Part shown: positions 27,064-36,468 of the stretch, in pieces
Position numbering within the stretch: the stretch's first letter is position 1
How the letters are laid out: each line of letters begins with the position of its first letter
NCBI RefSeq assembly: GCF_004341445.1
Contig: NZ_SLXV01000026.1
Coordinates: forward strand, 1-38,476
Length of the DNA: 38,476 nucleotides
DNA from: Baia soyae
GTDB taxonomy: Bacteria; Bacillota; Bacilli; Thermoactinomycetales; Thermoactinomycetaceae
Direction of reading: 5' to 3'
Translations under genes and position numbers: made by a program
Notes under the pieces: generated by a model
What the model saw: only the letters and a program-made list of their open reading frames with translations
Database searches by the model: none
Told to the model about the DNA's origin: nothing

Positions 27064-27810
27064 CTACTTAACCGTAACCGTCTTCTCCACATGCTCATGT
27101 AGCTTGATAGAAGGCTTTTCTACATGTAGCTGCACATGATACTTTCCTGACTCAGCGAAGCTATAATCTTTACTATATTCGCCAGCTTTGCCCTCAGAAG
27201 CATCGATAAATTGATGTTTCTTGTCGCCGTCTTTCCATATTTCAAACTTCACGTTAGCGCCTGGTAACGGTTTTCCTTTTGTATCCATGACATGTCCTAT
27301 TAATGAAAATGACTTCCCTTTTTCAGGTGCATCCGGGATCATGAGGTGCAGACTGGCTTTTTGATCCCCGTGATGGTGACCATGCTCTTCTGCTTTTTGT
27401 TCTCCTACTTGGAAGGTACCCTCTGCCATCTTATGATCCTTGTCGGTATACACATGAACGACTACATTGTATGTACCATCTTCCTTAAAGGAGTCACTAG
27501 CCGTATAATCCCCATTAGAGATATGCTTCGCCGGATATTGCTTGTGATCCGTGCTCGTCCCCTTCCAAACTTCAAACTCCACCTTCGCATTTGTTACCCC
27601 GGTTTCGCCTTGCTTCACGTTTGATTGGAAGGTTACAGGGTCACCCGTATTCGACTTATCTGGATTTGCACGGAATGAGACAGTCAATTCTCCAGTTGGT
27701 TGAGTTTGTTTTTGTTGCTCTGCTGGTTTTGGACCCCCACAACCACTCACTAACGACACAGTAGCCACTATACACACAGATGAAATCAATAACTTCATTT
27801 TCTTTCTCAT
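27064..27810 (-). CDS. Lipoprotein with tandem YtkA/FixH-like domains
   Basis: The 248-residue product starts with a basic n-region (MRKKMK), a hydrophobic segment and the lipobox L-V-S-G-C (Cys24). Two similar domains of about 90 residues follow (about 42-130 and 150-246). Each has F-E-V/I-W-K-x-x, then G-D-Y or G-E-Y, then G-x-Y-x-V-x-x-H-V, the YtkA pattern. Between them is a short H-G-H-H-H-G segment that could bind metal. The protein is probably anchored on the outer face of the membrane. ATG 27810 follows AAAGGGAG. It is on the same strand as the two-component genes just upstream. The metal role is inference. Confidence 0.8.
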   Translation of the reverse strand: MRKKMKLLISSVCIVATVSLVSGCGGPKPAEQQKQTQPTGELTVSFRANPDKSNTGDPVTFQSNVKQGETGVTNAKVEFEVWKGTSTDHKQYPAKHISNGDYTASDSFKEDGTYNVVVHVYTDKDHKMAEGTFQVGEQKAEEHGHHHGDQKASLHLMIPDAPEKGKSFSLIGHVMDTKGKPLPGANVKFEIWKDGDKKHQFIDASEGKAGEYSKDYSFAESGKYHVQLHVEKPSIKLHEHVEKTVTVK

Positions 27811-27917
27811 AATAAAAAACTCCCTTTCAAAATAGTAGTGATATGATTTATAACTAAATAACAGACTATTACTGATCATAAAATGGATAACGAAAGGCCC
27901 AGAGTTGACCGATCAGT

Positions 27918-28562
27918 CTACTTCGTGCTCATATACCCTTGCTCAAACGCAAACCGAGTCAACTGCACCCGATTACTAACATGCAACTTTTGCATAATAT
28001 TCTTCAAATGATTCTTCACTGTATACTCCGAAATGGTGAGCAAATGAGCAATATCCTTGTTGCTATTCCCTAATGCAACTAATGATAGGATTTCCTGTTC
28101 TCGTGATGTTAAACGGTGTTCTTGTTGCGTTTTTGACTGGCTCATAAACTCCGTTAAAATCCTTTTTGCTATTTCCTTGGAAATAGGGGCATCATCTTTC
28201 ATGATGGCATGTAGATAATCTAACCAAATGGAAGGGTTTAAGTTCTTCAGTAAGTAGCCTTGAGCCCCTTTTTTTAGCGCTTCAAATAAATCGGTTACAT
28301 CGTCTGATACAGTGACCATGACGATTTTAATGTGAGGAAGTTCTTCTTTTAATATTCGGGTTGCGTCTAATCCATTTAGTACGGGCATATTGATATCCAT
28401 TAATACAAGATCAGGTAATAACTCCGTGCAAAGTTGGATCATTTCTTTTCCATTCGTCGCTTCACCGATTACATCAAAGGCGGGATCACTTCCTAAAATG
28501 ATTTTGATAGCGGCTCTGGCGTGTTCGTGGTCATCGCCCATTACAACTCGATATTTGTTCAT
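27918..28562 (-). CDS. NarL/LuxR-type response regulator
   Basis: The 214-residue protein has a receiver domain with D10-D11, the phosphorylation site D56 (L-V-L-M-D-I-N-M-P) and K106. The C-terminal LuxR-type helix-turn-helix reads L-T-S-R-E-Q-E-I-L-S-L-V-A-L-G-N-S-N-K-D-I-A-x-L-L-x-I-S-x-x-T-V-K-N-H. ATG 28562 begins one nucleotide after the kinase stop, with AAGGAG inside the kinase 3' end, so translation is probably coupled. Targets unknown; likely candidates are its own operon, the lipoprotein and the divergent mgtC-like gene. Confidence 0.92.
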   Translation of the reverse strand: MNKYRVVMGDDHEHARAAIKIILGSDPAFDVIGEATNGKEMIQLCTELLPDLVLMDINMPVLNGLDATRILKEELPHIKIVMVTVSDDVTDLFEALKKGAQGYLLKNLNPSIWLDYLHAIMKDDAPISKEIAKRILTEFMSQSKTQQEHRLTSREQEILSLVALGNSNKDIAHLLTISEYTVKNHLKNIMQKLHVSNRVQLTRFAFEQGYMSTK

Positions 28563-28563
28563 T

Positions 28564-29385
28564 CTAAGAAGCTCCTTTTTCAATCCATACTTTGGTTTTT
28601 CCCATCTCGTGTGTAATGGAGAATGCGGCCCCTAACTCTTCTGCACGATCTCGCATCATTTTACAGCCAAATCGATCGGTGTGCTCGAAAGGATCCTCTT
28701 GATATCCCTGTCCATCATCCTCGATTTCAAGTCGCCATCCGTGAGTAGTAGGCCGGAGATGGAGAAAAACATAAGTAGCTTGTCCTGCATGTTTGTATAT
28801 GTTAGTAAGGGCTTCCTGGGTGATGGCTATTAGCTCAGTCTGCTCTTTCGAAGTAAGGGAATCCTCATGAATCTTTAATTGAACGGATACGGGAATCCCC
28901 ATCTTTTTTTCAAATTCATTTACGAGTTCATCTATTTGCTGACTCCACGTCATCGGGATTAATTGGGTTCCTTCTTTTAATGTAGCGATGGAGTGGCGTA
29001 CATAGTTATGAATTTGATGTAGATTGTTTCGAACAGGACTCCATTGGAGATTAGGCTGTTGCTTTTCTAGTAAATCGAGTTGGACAGAACATAAAAATAA
29101 GGTCTGAGCAATTCCATCATGCAATTCTCTAGCGATTCTCTCACGTTCCTGTAGGACTGCTTTTTCAGCAAGTTCGTTTTCTAACCGCTTCTGTAATTGT
29201 TCATATCGAGCAAACAATAATCGTGAGACGGTTAATGTGACGAAAAGCACAATCAAAGGAGAGAGCCAGTTTCCCATTTCCATCGAGATATGGGATAACA
29301 AAAAATCATGCCGGATATATTCCCATAGACCGATCACGATTGTAGGTAAAAGTAAAATCGACCAACGAATACTCTTGTATGACAT
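28564..29385 (-). CDS. NarL-family sensor histidine kinase
   Basis: A 273-residue kinase with two membrane segments (about 7-24 and 41-57) and only a short extracytoplasmic loop (about 16 residues), so stimuli are probably sensed in or at the membrane. HisKA_3 region: E-R-E-R-I-A-R-E-L-H-D-G with phospho-acceptor H89. ATPase region: T-Q-E-A-L-T-N-I-Y-K-H-A (N box) and E-D-D-G-Q-G-Y (G1). This architecture recalls the LiaS/DesK group. ATG 29385 follows GAGAGGTGTG. It precedes its response regulator. Confidence 0.92.
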   Translation of the reverse strand: MSYKSIRWSILLLPTIVIGLWEYIRHDFLLSHISMEMGNWLSPLIVLFVTLTVSRLLFARYEQLQKRLENELAEKAVLQERERIARELHDGIAQTLFLCSVQLDLLEKQQPNLQWSPVRNNLHQIHNYVRHSIATLKEGTQLIPMTWSQQIDELVNEFEKKMGIPVSVQLKIHEDSLTSKEQTELIAITQEALTNIYKHAGQATYVFLHLRPTTHGWRLEIEDDGQGYQEDPFEHTDRFGCKMMRDRAEELGAAFSITHEMGKTKVWIEKGAS

Positions 29386-29449
29386 ACACACACCTCTCGT
29401 ACAATAAGGATAATCATTTATCATATCATGAAATTAGATAACGCTTTAT

Positions 29450-29463
29450 AACGATATATCGTT
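29450..29463. promoter_or_regulatory. Perfect palindrome in the kinase / mgtC divergent region, candidate operator
   Basis: AACGATATATCGTT is an exact 14-bp palindrome. It lies upstream of a possible minus-strand extended -10 (TGATATGAT, about 29420-29428). It sits between two divergent genes and could be the binding site of the adjacent response regulator; there is no direct proof. Confidence 0.35.
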
Positions 29464-29547
29464 CGATCAACATCTTCTAATCACCTTAAACATTCTTATG
29501 TTATGACGAATTCCATCATAAATCTATAGCTCTTAGGAGGGATCATT

Positions 29548-30255
29548 TTGTCCAGTATTTGGTATATTTCAGAGTGGGAAATGGTATTACGACTTATGGT
29601 TGCTGCAGTTCTGGGTGGACTGGTTGGATGGGAACGGGAAGTAAATAATCATCCAGCAGGTTTTCGAACTCATATCTTAGTAAGTGTTGGCTCAGCCTTA
29701 ATTATGCTGATTTCGATCTACGCATTTGTTCCGTTTATGGAAGCTGATCGTCGTTTCTTGTTCGATCCCGCACGTTTAAGCGCGCAAGTAGTAAGTGGGA
29801 TCGGTTTTTTAGGTGCTGGAACCATTTTAAGACAGGGAGTAACTGTAAGCGGACTTACGACTGCGGCATCGCTATGGGTAATTGCTGCAATTGGGTTGGC
29901 TGTGGGATCTGGTTTTTATTTTGCTGCAGTGATTACCACACTGTTAGTCTTAGTCAGTTTAGAGTTATTAAATCGTATTGAGAAATATATGGTGAAAAAG
30001 TGTGCCCTATATCAATTTGAAATCATCATACAAGGGGAGGACCGAGGGAGAAGAATAGGTGATTTAGCCACCTATTTTGCGGGAAAAGGAATTCAATTGA
30101 AGAAGCTGCGTGTGGATGAAGAGGATGAAGCATCAAAAGAATTCCGTTTGACCATTACGCTTCGTTTGAATGATTCAAGTGAAGAAAGTTTGACCAATGT
30201 GATCGGAGATATTCAAAAAATAGAGGGTGTTCATGAAGTGAGAAGGATGATTTGA
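29548..30255 (+). CDS. MgtC/SapB-family membrane protein
   Basis: The 235-residue product has about four to five membrane segments in residues 1-145, with the family core G-G-L-V-G-W-E-R-E, A-G-F-R-T-H-I-L-V, G-I-G-F-L-G-A-G-T-I and G-L-T-T-A-A-S-L-W. A C-terminal cytoplasmic ACT-like domain (about 155-235) follows. Family members influence magnesium limitation and membrane ATPase activity; exact function unclear. TTG 29548 follows TTAGGAGG at 7 nt. I see no Mg riboswitch in the 160-nt leader. Confidence 0.9.
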   Translation: MSSIWYISEWEMVLRLMVAAVLGGLVGWEREVNNHPAGFRTHILVSVGSALIMLISIYAFVPFMEADRRFLFDPARLSAQVVSGIGFLGAGTILRQGVTVSGLTTAASLWVIAAIGLAVGSGFYFAAVITTLLVLVSLELLNRIEKYMVKKCALYQFEIIIQGEDRGRRIGDLATYFAGKGIQLKKLRVDEEDEASKEFRLTITLRLNDSSEESLTNVIGDIQKIEGVHEVRRMI

Positions 30256-30326
30256 GCAGGTATGAAGCACTGCTATTCGTGGGAAACTGAAGAGGAAGAT
30301 TGGGCTGGTTGGGTCATAAAAAATGA

Positions 30327-30355
30327 TTGGCATTCTCCAATGAAAACGATATAAT
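30327..30355 (+). promoter_or_regulatory. Sigma-A promoter of the ctsR operon
   Basis: TTGGCA (30327-30332), 17 bp, TATAAT (30350-30355). Start site expected near 30362, so the CtsR operator covers the beginning of the transcript. Confidence 0.85.
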
Positions 30356-30365
30356 AAAATCAGAA

Positions 30366-30382
30366 GGTCAAAGATAGTCAAA
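30366..30382 (+). promoter_or_regulatory. CtsR operator
   Basis: GGTCAAAGATAGTCAAA fits the CtsR heptad direct-repeat consensus (RGTCAAA NAN RGTCAAA) exactly. CtsR bound here would block transcription from the promoter just upstream. Confidence 0.95.
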
Positions 30383-30401
30383 GTCAGCAGGAGGTTTTCC
30401 G

Positions 30402-30872
30402 ATGAGTAGTATTTCAGACATCATTGAACACTATCTAAAGCAGATGCTCGTTGATAGCGAACTGGGTGTCGTGGAAATCAAGCGGAGCGAGCTGGCTGAT
30501 TCATTTCAGTGTGTTCCTTCGCAAATCAACTACGTCATTAGTACTCGCTTTACCTTGGAAAAGGGCTTCCTTGTCGAGAGCAAGCGTGGTGGAGGCGGTT
30601 ACATTCGGATTAAGAAGGTTCCTGTATTAGATAGTCAAAGATACTATATCGAGCTATTGGAACGGATTGGAGATTCGATTCCCCAAGTGACTGCCGAGCA
30701 TGTGATACACCGTCTAATCGAAGAAGGTTTTATGACTCCAAGGGAAGCTCATTTGATGAAAAGTATGATTTCACGAGATTTGATTCAACTACCTCTCATC
30801 CTGCGTGACCAGTTGCGAGCACGTATGATGAGGATGATGATTACCATATTATTCGCAAACAAAGGAGAGTGA
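30402..30872 (+). CDS. ctsR: Heat-shock repressor CtsR
   Basis: A 156-residue repressor of clp genes. The N-terminal winged helix-turn-helix reads I-S-D-I-I-E-H-Y-L-K ... R-x-E-L-A-D-x-F-x-C-V-P-S-Q-I-N-Y-V-I-x-T-R-F; the wing is R-G-G-G-G-Y-I-R-I. A C-terminal dimer domain follows. CtsR responds to heat directly and to McsB. CAGGAGG precedes ATG 30402. First gene of its operon, with its operator at 30366-30382. Confidence 0.97.
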   Translation: MSSISDIIEHYLKQMLVDSELGVVEIKRSELADSFQCVPSQINYVISTRFTLEKGFLVESKRGGGGYIRIKKVPVLDSQRYYIELLERIGDSIPQVTAEHVIHRLIEEGFMTPREAHLMKSMISRDLIQLPLILRDQLRARMMRMMITILFANKGE

Positions 30873-31411
30873 TGGATGTGCTCTGTCCTGAATGCGGAAA
30901 AAGGCCAGCTACGATTCATTACAAAAAGGTAGTGAATGGACAGAAGACAGAATACCACCTGTGTGAATTATGTGCACAGGAAAAAGGGGAGCAGATGCCC
31001 GGTTTTGATCACGGTTTCTCCTTCCACCATTTATTATCTGGTCTTTTAAATTTTGAACCGATTACGCAGATGGGGAATTCCCAAGACGATGCGAATCATT
31101 CACCGCAAGTACTTCGTTGTCCATCATGTGGTCTAACATATAATCAGTTTTCGAAGATTGGCCGTTTTGGCTGTAGCGATTGCTATTCGACATTTCAACA
31201 ATGGCTAGATCCATTGATGCGGAAGGTCCATGGCAATACCAAGCATAATGGGAAAGTACCCGAGCGTGCCAGAGGAAAAATCCGCATGCGCCACGATTTA
31301 GAGAAATTAAAAGAACAACTACATCGCAAAATTCATGAGGAAGCTTTTGAAGAAGCAGCCCAGATTCGCGACCAGATTCGAGCCCTGCAAAGACAATTAG
31401 AAACAGAGTAG
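30872..31411 (+). CDS. mcsA: McsA, zinc-finger activator of McsB
   Basis: About 179 residues. The N-terminus C-P-E-C (C5, C8) pairs with C-E-L-C, and a second set C-P-S-C / C-S-D-C follows at about 87-110. The C-terminus has a UVR-like helical motif (L-x-x-x-I-H-E-E-A-F-E-E-A-A-Q-I-R-D-Q-I-R-A-L). McsA binds and activates the McsB arginine kinase. Start overlaps the ctsR stop (TGATG). GTG 30869 and GTG 30878 are possible alternatives. Confidence 0.95.
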   Translation: MDVLCPECGKRPATIHYKKVVNGQKTEYHLCELCAQEKGEQMPGFDHGFSFHHLLSGLLNFEPITQMGNSQDDANHSPQVLRCPSCGLTYNQFSKIGRFGCSDCYSTFQQWLDPLMRKVHGNTKHNGKVPERARGKIRMRHDLEKLKEQLHRKIHEEAFEEAAQIRDQIRALQRQLETE

Positions 31412-31423
31412 GAGGGGGACCTG

Positions 31424-32503
31424 ATGTCATTAGAAAATTTTATCCAACGTGCAACGAGCGAATGGATGAAAGTGAAGGGGCCTCAATCTGACATTGTTTT
31501 TAGTAGTCGGGTGAGGATCGCCAGAAATCTAACCGAACTTCCATTTCCGATGATGGCGGGCACGTCTCAAGGAGAAAAAGTGGTAAAAACGATTGAAAAG
31601 GCTTGGAAAAAAATAAAGAAACACCAGCCTATACTGCAATCTGCTGAACTAATTCGCATGGAAAACTTAACGGATCTAGAGAAGCGAGTTTTGGTGGAGA
31701 AGCACCTAATTAGCCCTAGTTTAGCTGAAGACTCTAGGCATGGGGCGGCGATTATCAGCCACGATGAATCACTTTCGATCATGATCAACGAAGAGGATCA
31801 TTTGCGCATTCAAGTTTTATATCCGGGGTTGCAGCTTGAAAAAGCGTGGGAACTGGCGAGTAGTATTGATAATTTGTTAGAAAAAGAACTCTCTTTTGCT
31901 TTCGATGATCAAGTTGGATATATGACGAATTGTCCGACCAATGTGGGTACGGGAATCCGTGCATCAGTCATGGTTCACTTGCCGGCACTCGCGATGACAC
32001 AACAGTTAAACCGCCTTATACCAGCCATTATGCAAGTAGGTTTAGCGGTCAGAGGAATTTACGGCGAAGGCAGTGAAGCACTGGGGCAGTTGTATCAAGT
32101 ATCCAATCAAGTCACATTAGGACAGTCTGAGGAAGAGATTATCGAGAATCTAATTGGAGTCGTCCTGCAGATGATCGAGCATGAGCAGTCAGCTCGGGCT
32201 AGGCTTACCAGTATCTCTATCATTCAGCTAGAGGATCGGGTATATCGATCGCTTGGCATTTTAGCCTACTCGCGGATCATGGACTCCAAAGAGGCGATGA
32301 AGCGATTGTCCGATGTGAGGCTTGGAATTGATTTAGGCATGATTCAAGATGTTGGCTCTAATGTCATGAATGAGTTAATGGTGATGATTCAGCCAGGTTT
32401 TTTACAACAATATGCAGGAGAGCGCTTGAATCCTGAAGAACGTGATATTCAGAGGGCTGATTTAATTCGAGAGCGTTTACGTATGGAAAAACAAACAGAC
32501 TAG
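31424..32503 (+). CDS. mcsB: Protein arginine kinase McsB
   Basis: The 359-residue phosphagen-kinase relative marks proteins with phospho-arginine for ClpCP degradation. S-S-R-V-R-I-A-R-N-L (ATP binding) is near the N-terminus; the catalytic-cysteine loop C-P-T-N-V-G-T-G starts at about C170. The C-terminal region is standard. ATG 31424 follows AGGAGGGGG. It lies between mcsA and clpC as in other Bacillales. Confidence 0.96.
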   Translation: MSLENFIQRATSEWMKVKGPQSDIVFSSRVRIARNLTELPFPMMAGTSQGEKVVKTIEKAWKKIKKHQPILQSAELIRMENLTDLEKRVLVEKHLISPSLAEDSRHGAAIISHDESLSIMINEEDHLRIQVLYPGLQLEKAWELASSIDNLLEKELSFAFDDQVGYMTNCPTNVGTGIRASVMVHLPALAMTQQLNRLIPAIMQVGLAVRGIYGEGSEALGQLYQVSNQVTLGQSEEEIIENLIGVVLQMIEHEQSARARLTSISIIQLEDRVYRSLGILAYSRIMDSKEAMKRLSDVRLGIDLGMIQDVGSNVMNELMVMIQPGFLQQYAGERLNPEERDIQRADLIRERLRMEKQTD

Positions 32504-32521
32504 AAAAAGAGGTGTTAGCTT

Positions 32522-34978
32522 ATGATGTTTGGTCGCCTAACAGAAAGAGCGCAAAAAGTGTTGGCACTTGCTCAAGATGAAGCAGTACGACTAGGTCATA
32601 GCAACATTGGTACGGAGCATATCTTACTTGGGTTGCTTCGTGAGGGAGAGGGAATCGCAGCAAAGGCATTAGTCGCTTTAGGATTGGGACTCGAAAAGAT
32701 TCAAAAGGAAGTGGAGAATCTAATTGGTAGGGGAACAAACCAACCTACCAATATTGCCTATACTCCCCGTGCCAAAAAAGTGATTGAGCTATCGATGGAT
32801 GAAGCGAGAAAGCTGGGCCATACCTATGTGGGAACAGAACATATCCTCCTTGGTCTGATCAGAGAAGGCGAAGGGGTAGCGGCGCGGGTACTAAATAATT
32901 TGGGAGTAAGTTTAAATAAGGCACGCCAACAAGTCCTACAGCTTCTGGGGAGTAATGAATCCGTTGCTGGTGGAGGCCACGTGGCTAGTGCCAATACACC
33001 TACTTTAGATGGACTTGCGCGTGATCTTACTGCGATTGCTCGTGATGGACATCTAGACCCAGTAATTGGTCGGGGGAAAGAGATCGAACGCGTAGTCCAA
33101 GTTTTATCTCGCCGTACTAAAAATAACCCTGTCCTCATCGGGGAGCCAGGAGTAGGGAAGACAGCAGTAGCAGAAGGCTTAGCTCAACGAATTGTTGCTG
33201 GGGAGATTCCCGAAACACTTCGTGGAAAGCGTGTCATGACGCTGGATATGGGTACCGTTGTAGCTGGTACTAAGTATCGCGGGGAGTTTGAAGATCGTCT
33301 GAAGAAAATTATGGATGAAATTCGCCAAGCGGGAAATATTATCCTATTTATTGATGAGTTGCATACATTGATTGGTGCTGGCGGAGCGGAAGGGGCGATT
33401 GATGCCTCCAATATTTTAAAACCAGCTTTGGCTCGTGGGGAATTGCAATGTATTGGTGCCACGACCTTAGACGAGTACCGGAAGTATATTGAGAAGGATG
33501 CCGCATTAGAGCGTCGTTTCCAACCGATTACGGTGGATGAACCTACAGCAGAGGAAGCAGTTCTGATCTTAAAAGGACTTCGGGATCGTTATGAAGCCCA
33601 CCATCGTGTGAAGATTACAGATGAAGCGATTGAGCAAGCTGTGAAGCTTTCAGATCGCTATATTACAGATCGTTATCTTCCTGATAAAGCGATTGACCTC
33701 GTGGATGAAGCCGCTTCGAAGGTACGTCTTTCCTCTTATACAGTACCGCCTGATCTGAAAGAGCTAGAGAAGAAGATGGTGGATGTAAAGAAAGAAAAAG
33801 ACGCCGCTGTGCAAAGTCAAGAATTCGAAAAAGCAGCTTCCCTTCGTGACCGTGAGCAAAAACTTCGCGAAGAGCTGGAATCAACGCGCAATCGTTGGAA
33901 GCAGGACCAAGGCAGATCGGACTCAGAAGTAACGGGGAATGATATTGCACATATCGTCGCAAGCTGGACAGGAATTCCGGTCGTCAAGCTGGCAGAGGAA
34001 GAATCGACACGCTTGCTAAATATGGAATCCATCCTGCATAATCGCGTGATTGGCCAAGAGGAAGCTGTGAAGTCAGTTGCTCGTGCAATTCGAAGGGCTC
34101 GTGCTGGACTTAAGGATCCTAAGCGCCCAATTGGTTCTTTTATCTTTCTCGGACCTACAGGAGTAGGGAAGACAGAACTGGCCCGTGCTCTTGCAGAATC
34201 GATGTTTGGTGATGAAACTGCGATGATTCGGATTGATATGTCGGAGTATATGGAGAAGCATACCACTAGCCGTCTGGTTGGATCGCCACCAGGATATGTA
34301 GGGTATGATGAGGGTGGTCAATTAACGGAAAAAGTGCGCCGTAAACCGTATTCCGTTGTTCTCTTTGATGAGATTGAAAAAGCCCATCCAGAAGTATTTA
34401 ATGTCTTGCTACAAGTGTTAGAAGATGGGCGGCTTACAGATGGAAAAGGTCGTACCGTTGACTTCCGTAACACGGTCATTATTATGACTTCTAACGTAGG
34501 CGCTTCTATGATTAAGAATACTCGTCTAGGGTTTGCTACCGGTGATACGAGCAAAGACGAGTATGAACAAATGAAGAATAATGTCATGGAGCAGTTGAAG
34601 AAAAGCTTCCGCCCAGAGTTCTTGAACCGGATTGACGATTTGATTGTGTTCCATTCTCTCAAAGAAGAACATCTTCAAGAGATCGTAAATCTAATGGCGG
34701 AAGAGCTTCGTAGACGTCTTCATGAGCAAGAGATCGATTTTACTCTCACAGACGCCGCGAAAAATTATCTGGCAAAAGAAGGGTTCGATCCGCAATACGG
34801 AGCTCGTCCACTCCGTCGGGCGATCCAAAAGCATATTGAAGATCGCCTATCAGAAGAATTGCTTCGTGGTCATATCGGGCGAGGAGATGCAGTTCAAATT
34901 GATTTGAAAGACGGAGCTTTAGTTGTGGAAAAGGGAACGATTAAAGCAACGAAGTCAAGCAAATCGAAACAAGCTTAA
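32522..34978 (+). CDS. clpC: ClpC, AAA+ unfoldase of the Clp protease
   Basis: 818 residues. N-domain with two Clp_N repeats (1-145), D1 with Walker A G-E-P-G-V-G-K-T (about 210-217), a UVR-bearing coiled-coil middle domain (about 415-475) and D2 with G-P-T-G-V-G-K-T (about 546-553). ClpC threads substrates, including phospho-arginine proteins and MecA-targeted ones, into ClpP. ATG 32525 is an alternative start. It is the last gene of the CtsR-controlled operon. Confidence 0.98.
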   Translation: MMFGRLTERAQKVLALAQDEAVRLGHSNIGTEHILLGLLREGEGIAAKALVALGLGLEKIQKEVENLIGRGTNQPTNIAYTPRAKKVIELSMDEARKLGHTYVGTEHILLGLIREGEGVAARVLNNLGVSLNKARQQVLQLLGSNESVAGGGHVASANTPTLDGLARDLTAIARDGHLDPVIGRGKEIERVVQVLSRRTKNNPVLIGEPGVGKTAVAEGLAQRIVAGEIPETLRGKRVMTLDMGTVVAGTKYRGEFEDRLKKIMDEIRQAGNIILFIDELHTLIGAGGAEGAIDASNILKPALARGELQCIGATTLDEYRKYIEKDAALERRFQPITVDEPTAEEAVLILKGLRDRYEAHHRVKITDEAIEQAVKLSDRYITDRYLPDKAIDLVDEAASKVRLSSYTVPPDLKELEKKMVDVKKEKDAAVQSQEFEKAASLRDREQKLREELESTRNRWKQDQGRSDSEVTGNDIAHIVASWTGIPVVKLAEEESTRLLNMESILHNRVIGQEEAVKSVARAIRRARAGLKDPKRPIGSFIFLGPTGVGKTELARALAESMFGDETAMIRIDMSEYMEKHTTSRLVGSPPGYVGYDEGGQLTEKVRRKPYSVVLFDEIEKAHPEVFNVLLQVLEDGRLTDGKGRTVDFRNTVIIMTSNVGASMIKNTRLGFATGDTSKDEYEQMKNNVMEQLKKSFRPEFLNRIDDLIVFHSLKEEHLQEIVNLMAEELRRRLHEQEIDFTLTDAAKNYLAKEGFDPQYGARPLRRAIQKHIEDRLSEELLRGHIGRGDAVQIDLKDGALVVEKGTIKATKSSKSKQA

Positions 34979-34985
34979 ACCATTT

Positions 34986-35021
34986 AGAACAGCCTTGAGG
35001 GATCTAGGCTGTTCTTTTTTC
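34986..35021 (+). terminator. Terminator of the ctsR operon
   Basis: AGAACAGCCT (34986-34995) pairs perfectly with AGGCTGTTCT (35006-35015), followed by a T run to 35020. Confidence 0.92.
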
Positions 35022-35041
35022 TAACCGATGAATGCCTTATT

Positions 35042-35050
35042 TGCTATAAT
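35042..35050 (+). promoter_or_regulatory. Extended -10 promoter of radA
   Basis: TGCTATAAT (35042-35050), consensus -10 with TG extension, no good -35. It lies 38 bp before the radA start and directly after the clpC terminator. Confidence 0.55.
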
Positions 35051-35087
35051 GAGGAATGAATTCCATTTGAGCTTTGAGGTGAATCCT

Positions 35088-36461
35088 TTGGCAAAAGTTA
35101 AGACTCGATTTATTTGTCAAGAGTGCGGTTATGAATCGGCAAAGTGGATGGGGCGTTGTCCGGGATGTGAAGAGTGGAACACGATGGTGGAGGAGCGAGA
35201 AAATACTTCTCTACGGATTCCTGGGACGAATATCAAACCAAAAGCTAAGCGTGAGAAGGCTTCGCGAATTACTCAAGTGGAGAAATTATCTACCGATCGT
35301 ACCGACACTGGTATGCGTGAATTAAATCGCGTACTTGGAGGTGGGCTTGTTCCGGGTTCGCTGATCCTAGTGGGCGGAGATCCTGGGATTGGGAAATCAA
35401 CTCTTTTACTGCAAGCCACATATCGATTAGCGCGATCAGGTACTTCCATCCTGTATATTACAGGTGAGGAATCCCTAGAACAAATTCGTATGCGGGCCGA
35501 GCGGTTGGAGTCATTGCATGAAGATTTATACGTCGCTTCCGAGACAGACCTTACGGTTATTGAAGAATTAATAGGGGAAACGAATCCGAAACTGGTTGTG
35601 ATTGATTCCATTCAGACGATGTATCATCCAGAAGTAACTTCTGCACCAGGAAGTGTGGCTCAAGTACGTGAATGTACGGGGCAACTCATGCGCTGGGCAA
35701 AGGAACAAGGTGTGGCCATTATCATTGTGGGTCATGTGACAAAATCAGGTGCTATTGCTGGCCCGAGGATGTTAGAACACATGGTGGATTGTGTTTTGTA
35801 CTTTGAGGGAGAGCGTCACCATACATATAGGGTACTGAGGGCTGTTAAAAATCGTTTTGGTTCTACCAATGAAATTGGTGTATTTGAGATGAAAGAGCTT
35901 GGATTAGAGGAAATTGATAATCCATCTGAGGTGTTTTTAGCAGGGAGACCTGTGGGAGTTCCGGGTACAGCTGTTACGGCGAGTGTAGAGGGAACAAGGC
36001 CTGTTTTGGTTGAATTGCAAGCTTTAGTGACACCTACTAGCTTTGCGACTCCGAAGCGATCAGCTTCAGGTATAGATCATCAGCGCTTGACGATGATTAT
36101 GGCGGTTCTCGAAAAAAGAATTGGTATGTTTTTGCAGAATCAAGACGCGTTTGTAAACGTGGTAGGGGGTGTTCGATTAGATGAACCCGCAGTGGACTTA
36201 GCGATTGCTGTAGCACTGGCATCTAGTTTTCGAGATCGTCCTACTGGAGTAAGTGAATTGTTTATTGGGGAGGTAGGGCTTACGGGTGAGGTTCGAGCGG
36301 TATCTAGGATCGAACAAAGAGTAGCCGAAGCTGTTAATTTGGGCTTCGAGAAGGTAATACTACCAAGTAAGAACTTACGTGGTTTAACACCGCCTTCGGG
36401 TGTCAAATTAATCGGTGTCGATAGTGTGACAGAGGCTTTAAAAGAAGCGATGGGGGGGTAG
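35088..36461 (+). CDS. radA: DNA repair / recombination ATPase RadA
   Basis: 457 residues from TTG 35088, matching B. subtilis RadA (458). N-terminal zinc finger C10, C13, C24, C27; RecA-like core with Walker [11 protein letters not shown]; the RadA-specific K-N-R-F-G-S-T-N-E; and a C-terminal Lon-like domain from about residue 285. RadA helps branch migration during recombination. GAGGTG sits 6 nt before TTG; an upstream frame to 35028 covers the promoter. Confidence 0.96.
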   Translation: MAKVKTRFICQECGYESAKWMGRCPGCEEWNTMVEERENTSLRIPGTNIKPKAKREKASRITQVEKLSTDRTDTGMRELNRVLGGGLVPGSLILVGGDPGIGKSTLLLQATYRLARSGTSILYITGEESLEQIRMRAERLESLHEDLYVASETDLTVIEELIGETNPKLVVIDSIQTMYHPEVTSAPGSVAQVRECTGQLMRWAKEQGVAIIIVGHVTKSGAIAGPRMLEHMVDCVLYFEGERHHTYRVLRAVKNRFGSTNEIGVFEMKELGLEEIDNPSEVFLAGRPVGVPGTAVTASVEGTRPVLVELQALVTPTSFATPKRSASGIDHQRLTMIMAVLEKRIGMFLQNQDAFVNVVGGVRLDEPAVDLAIAVALASSFRDRPTGVSELFIGEVGLTGEVRAVSRIEQRVAEAVNLGFEKVILPSKNLRGLTPPSGVKLIGVDSVTEALKEAMGG

Positions 36462-36468
36462 ACATTCA

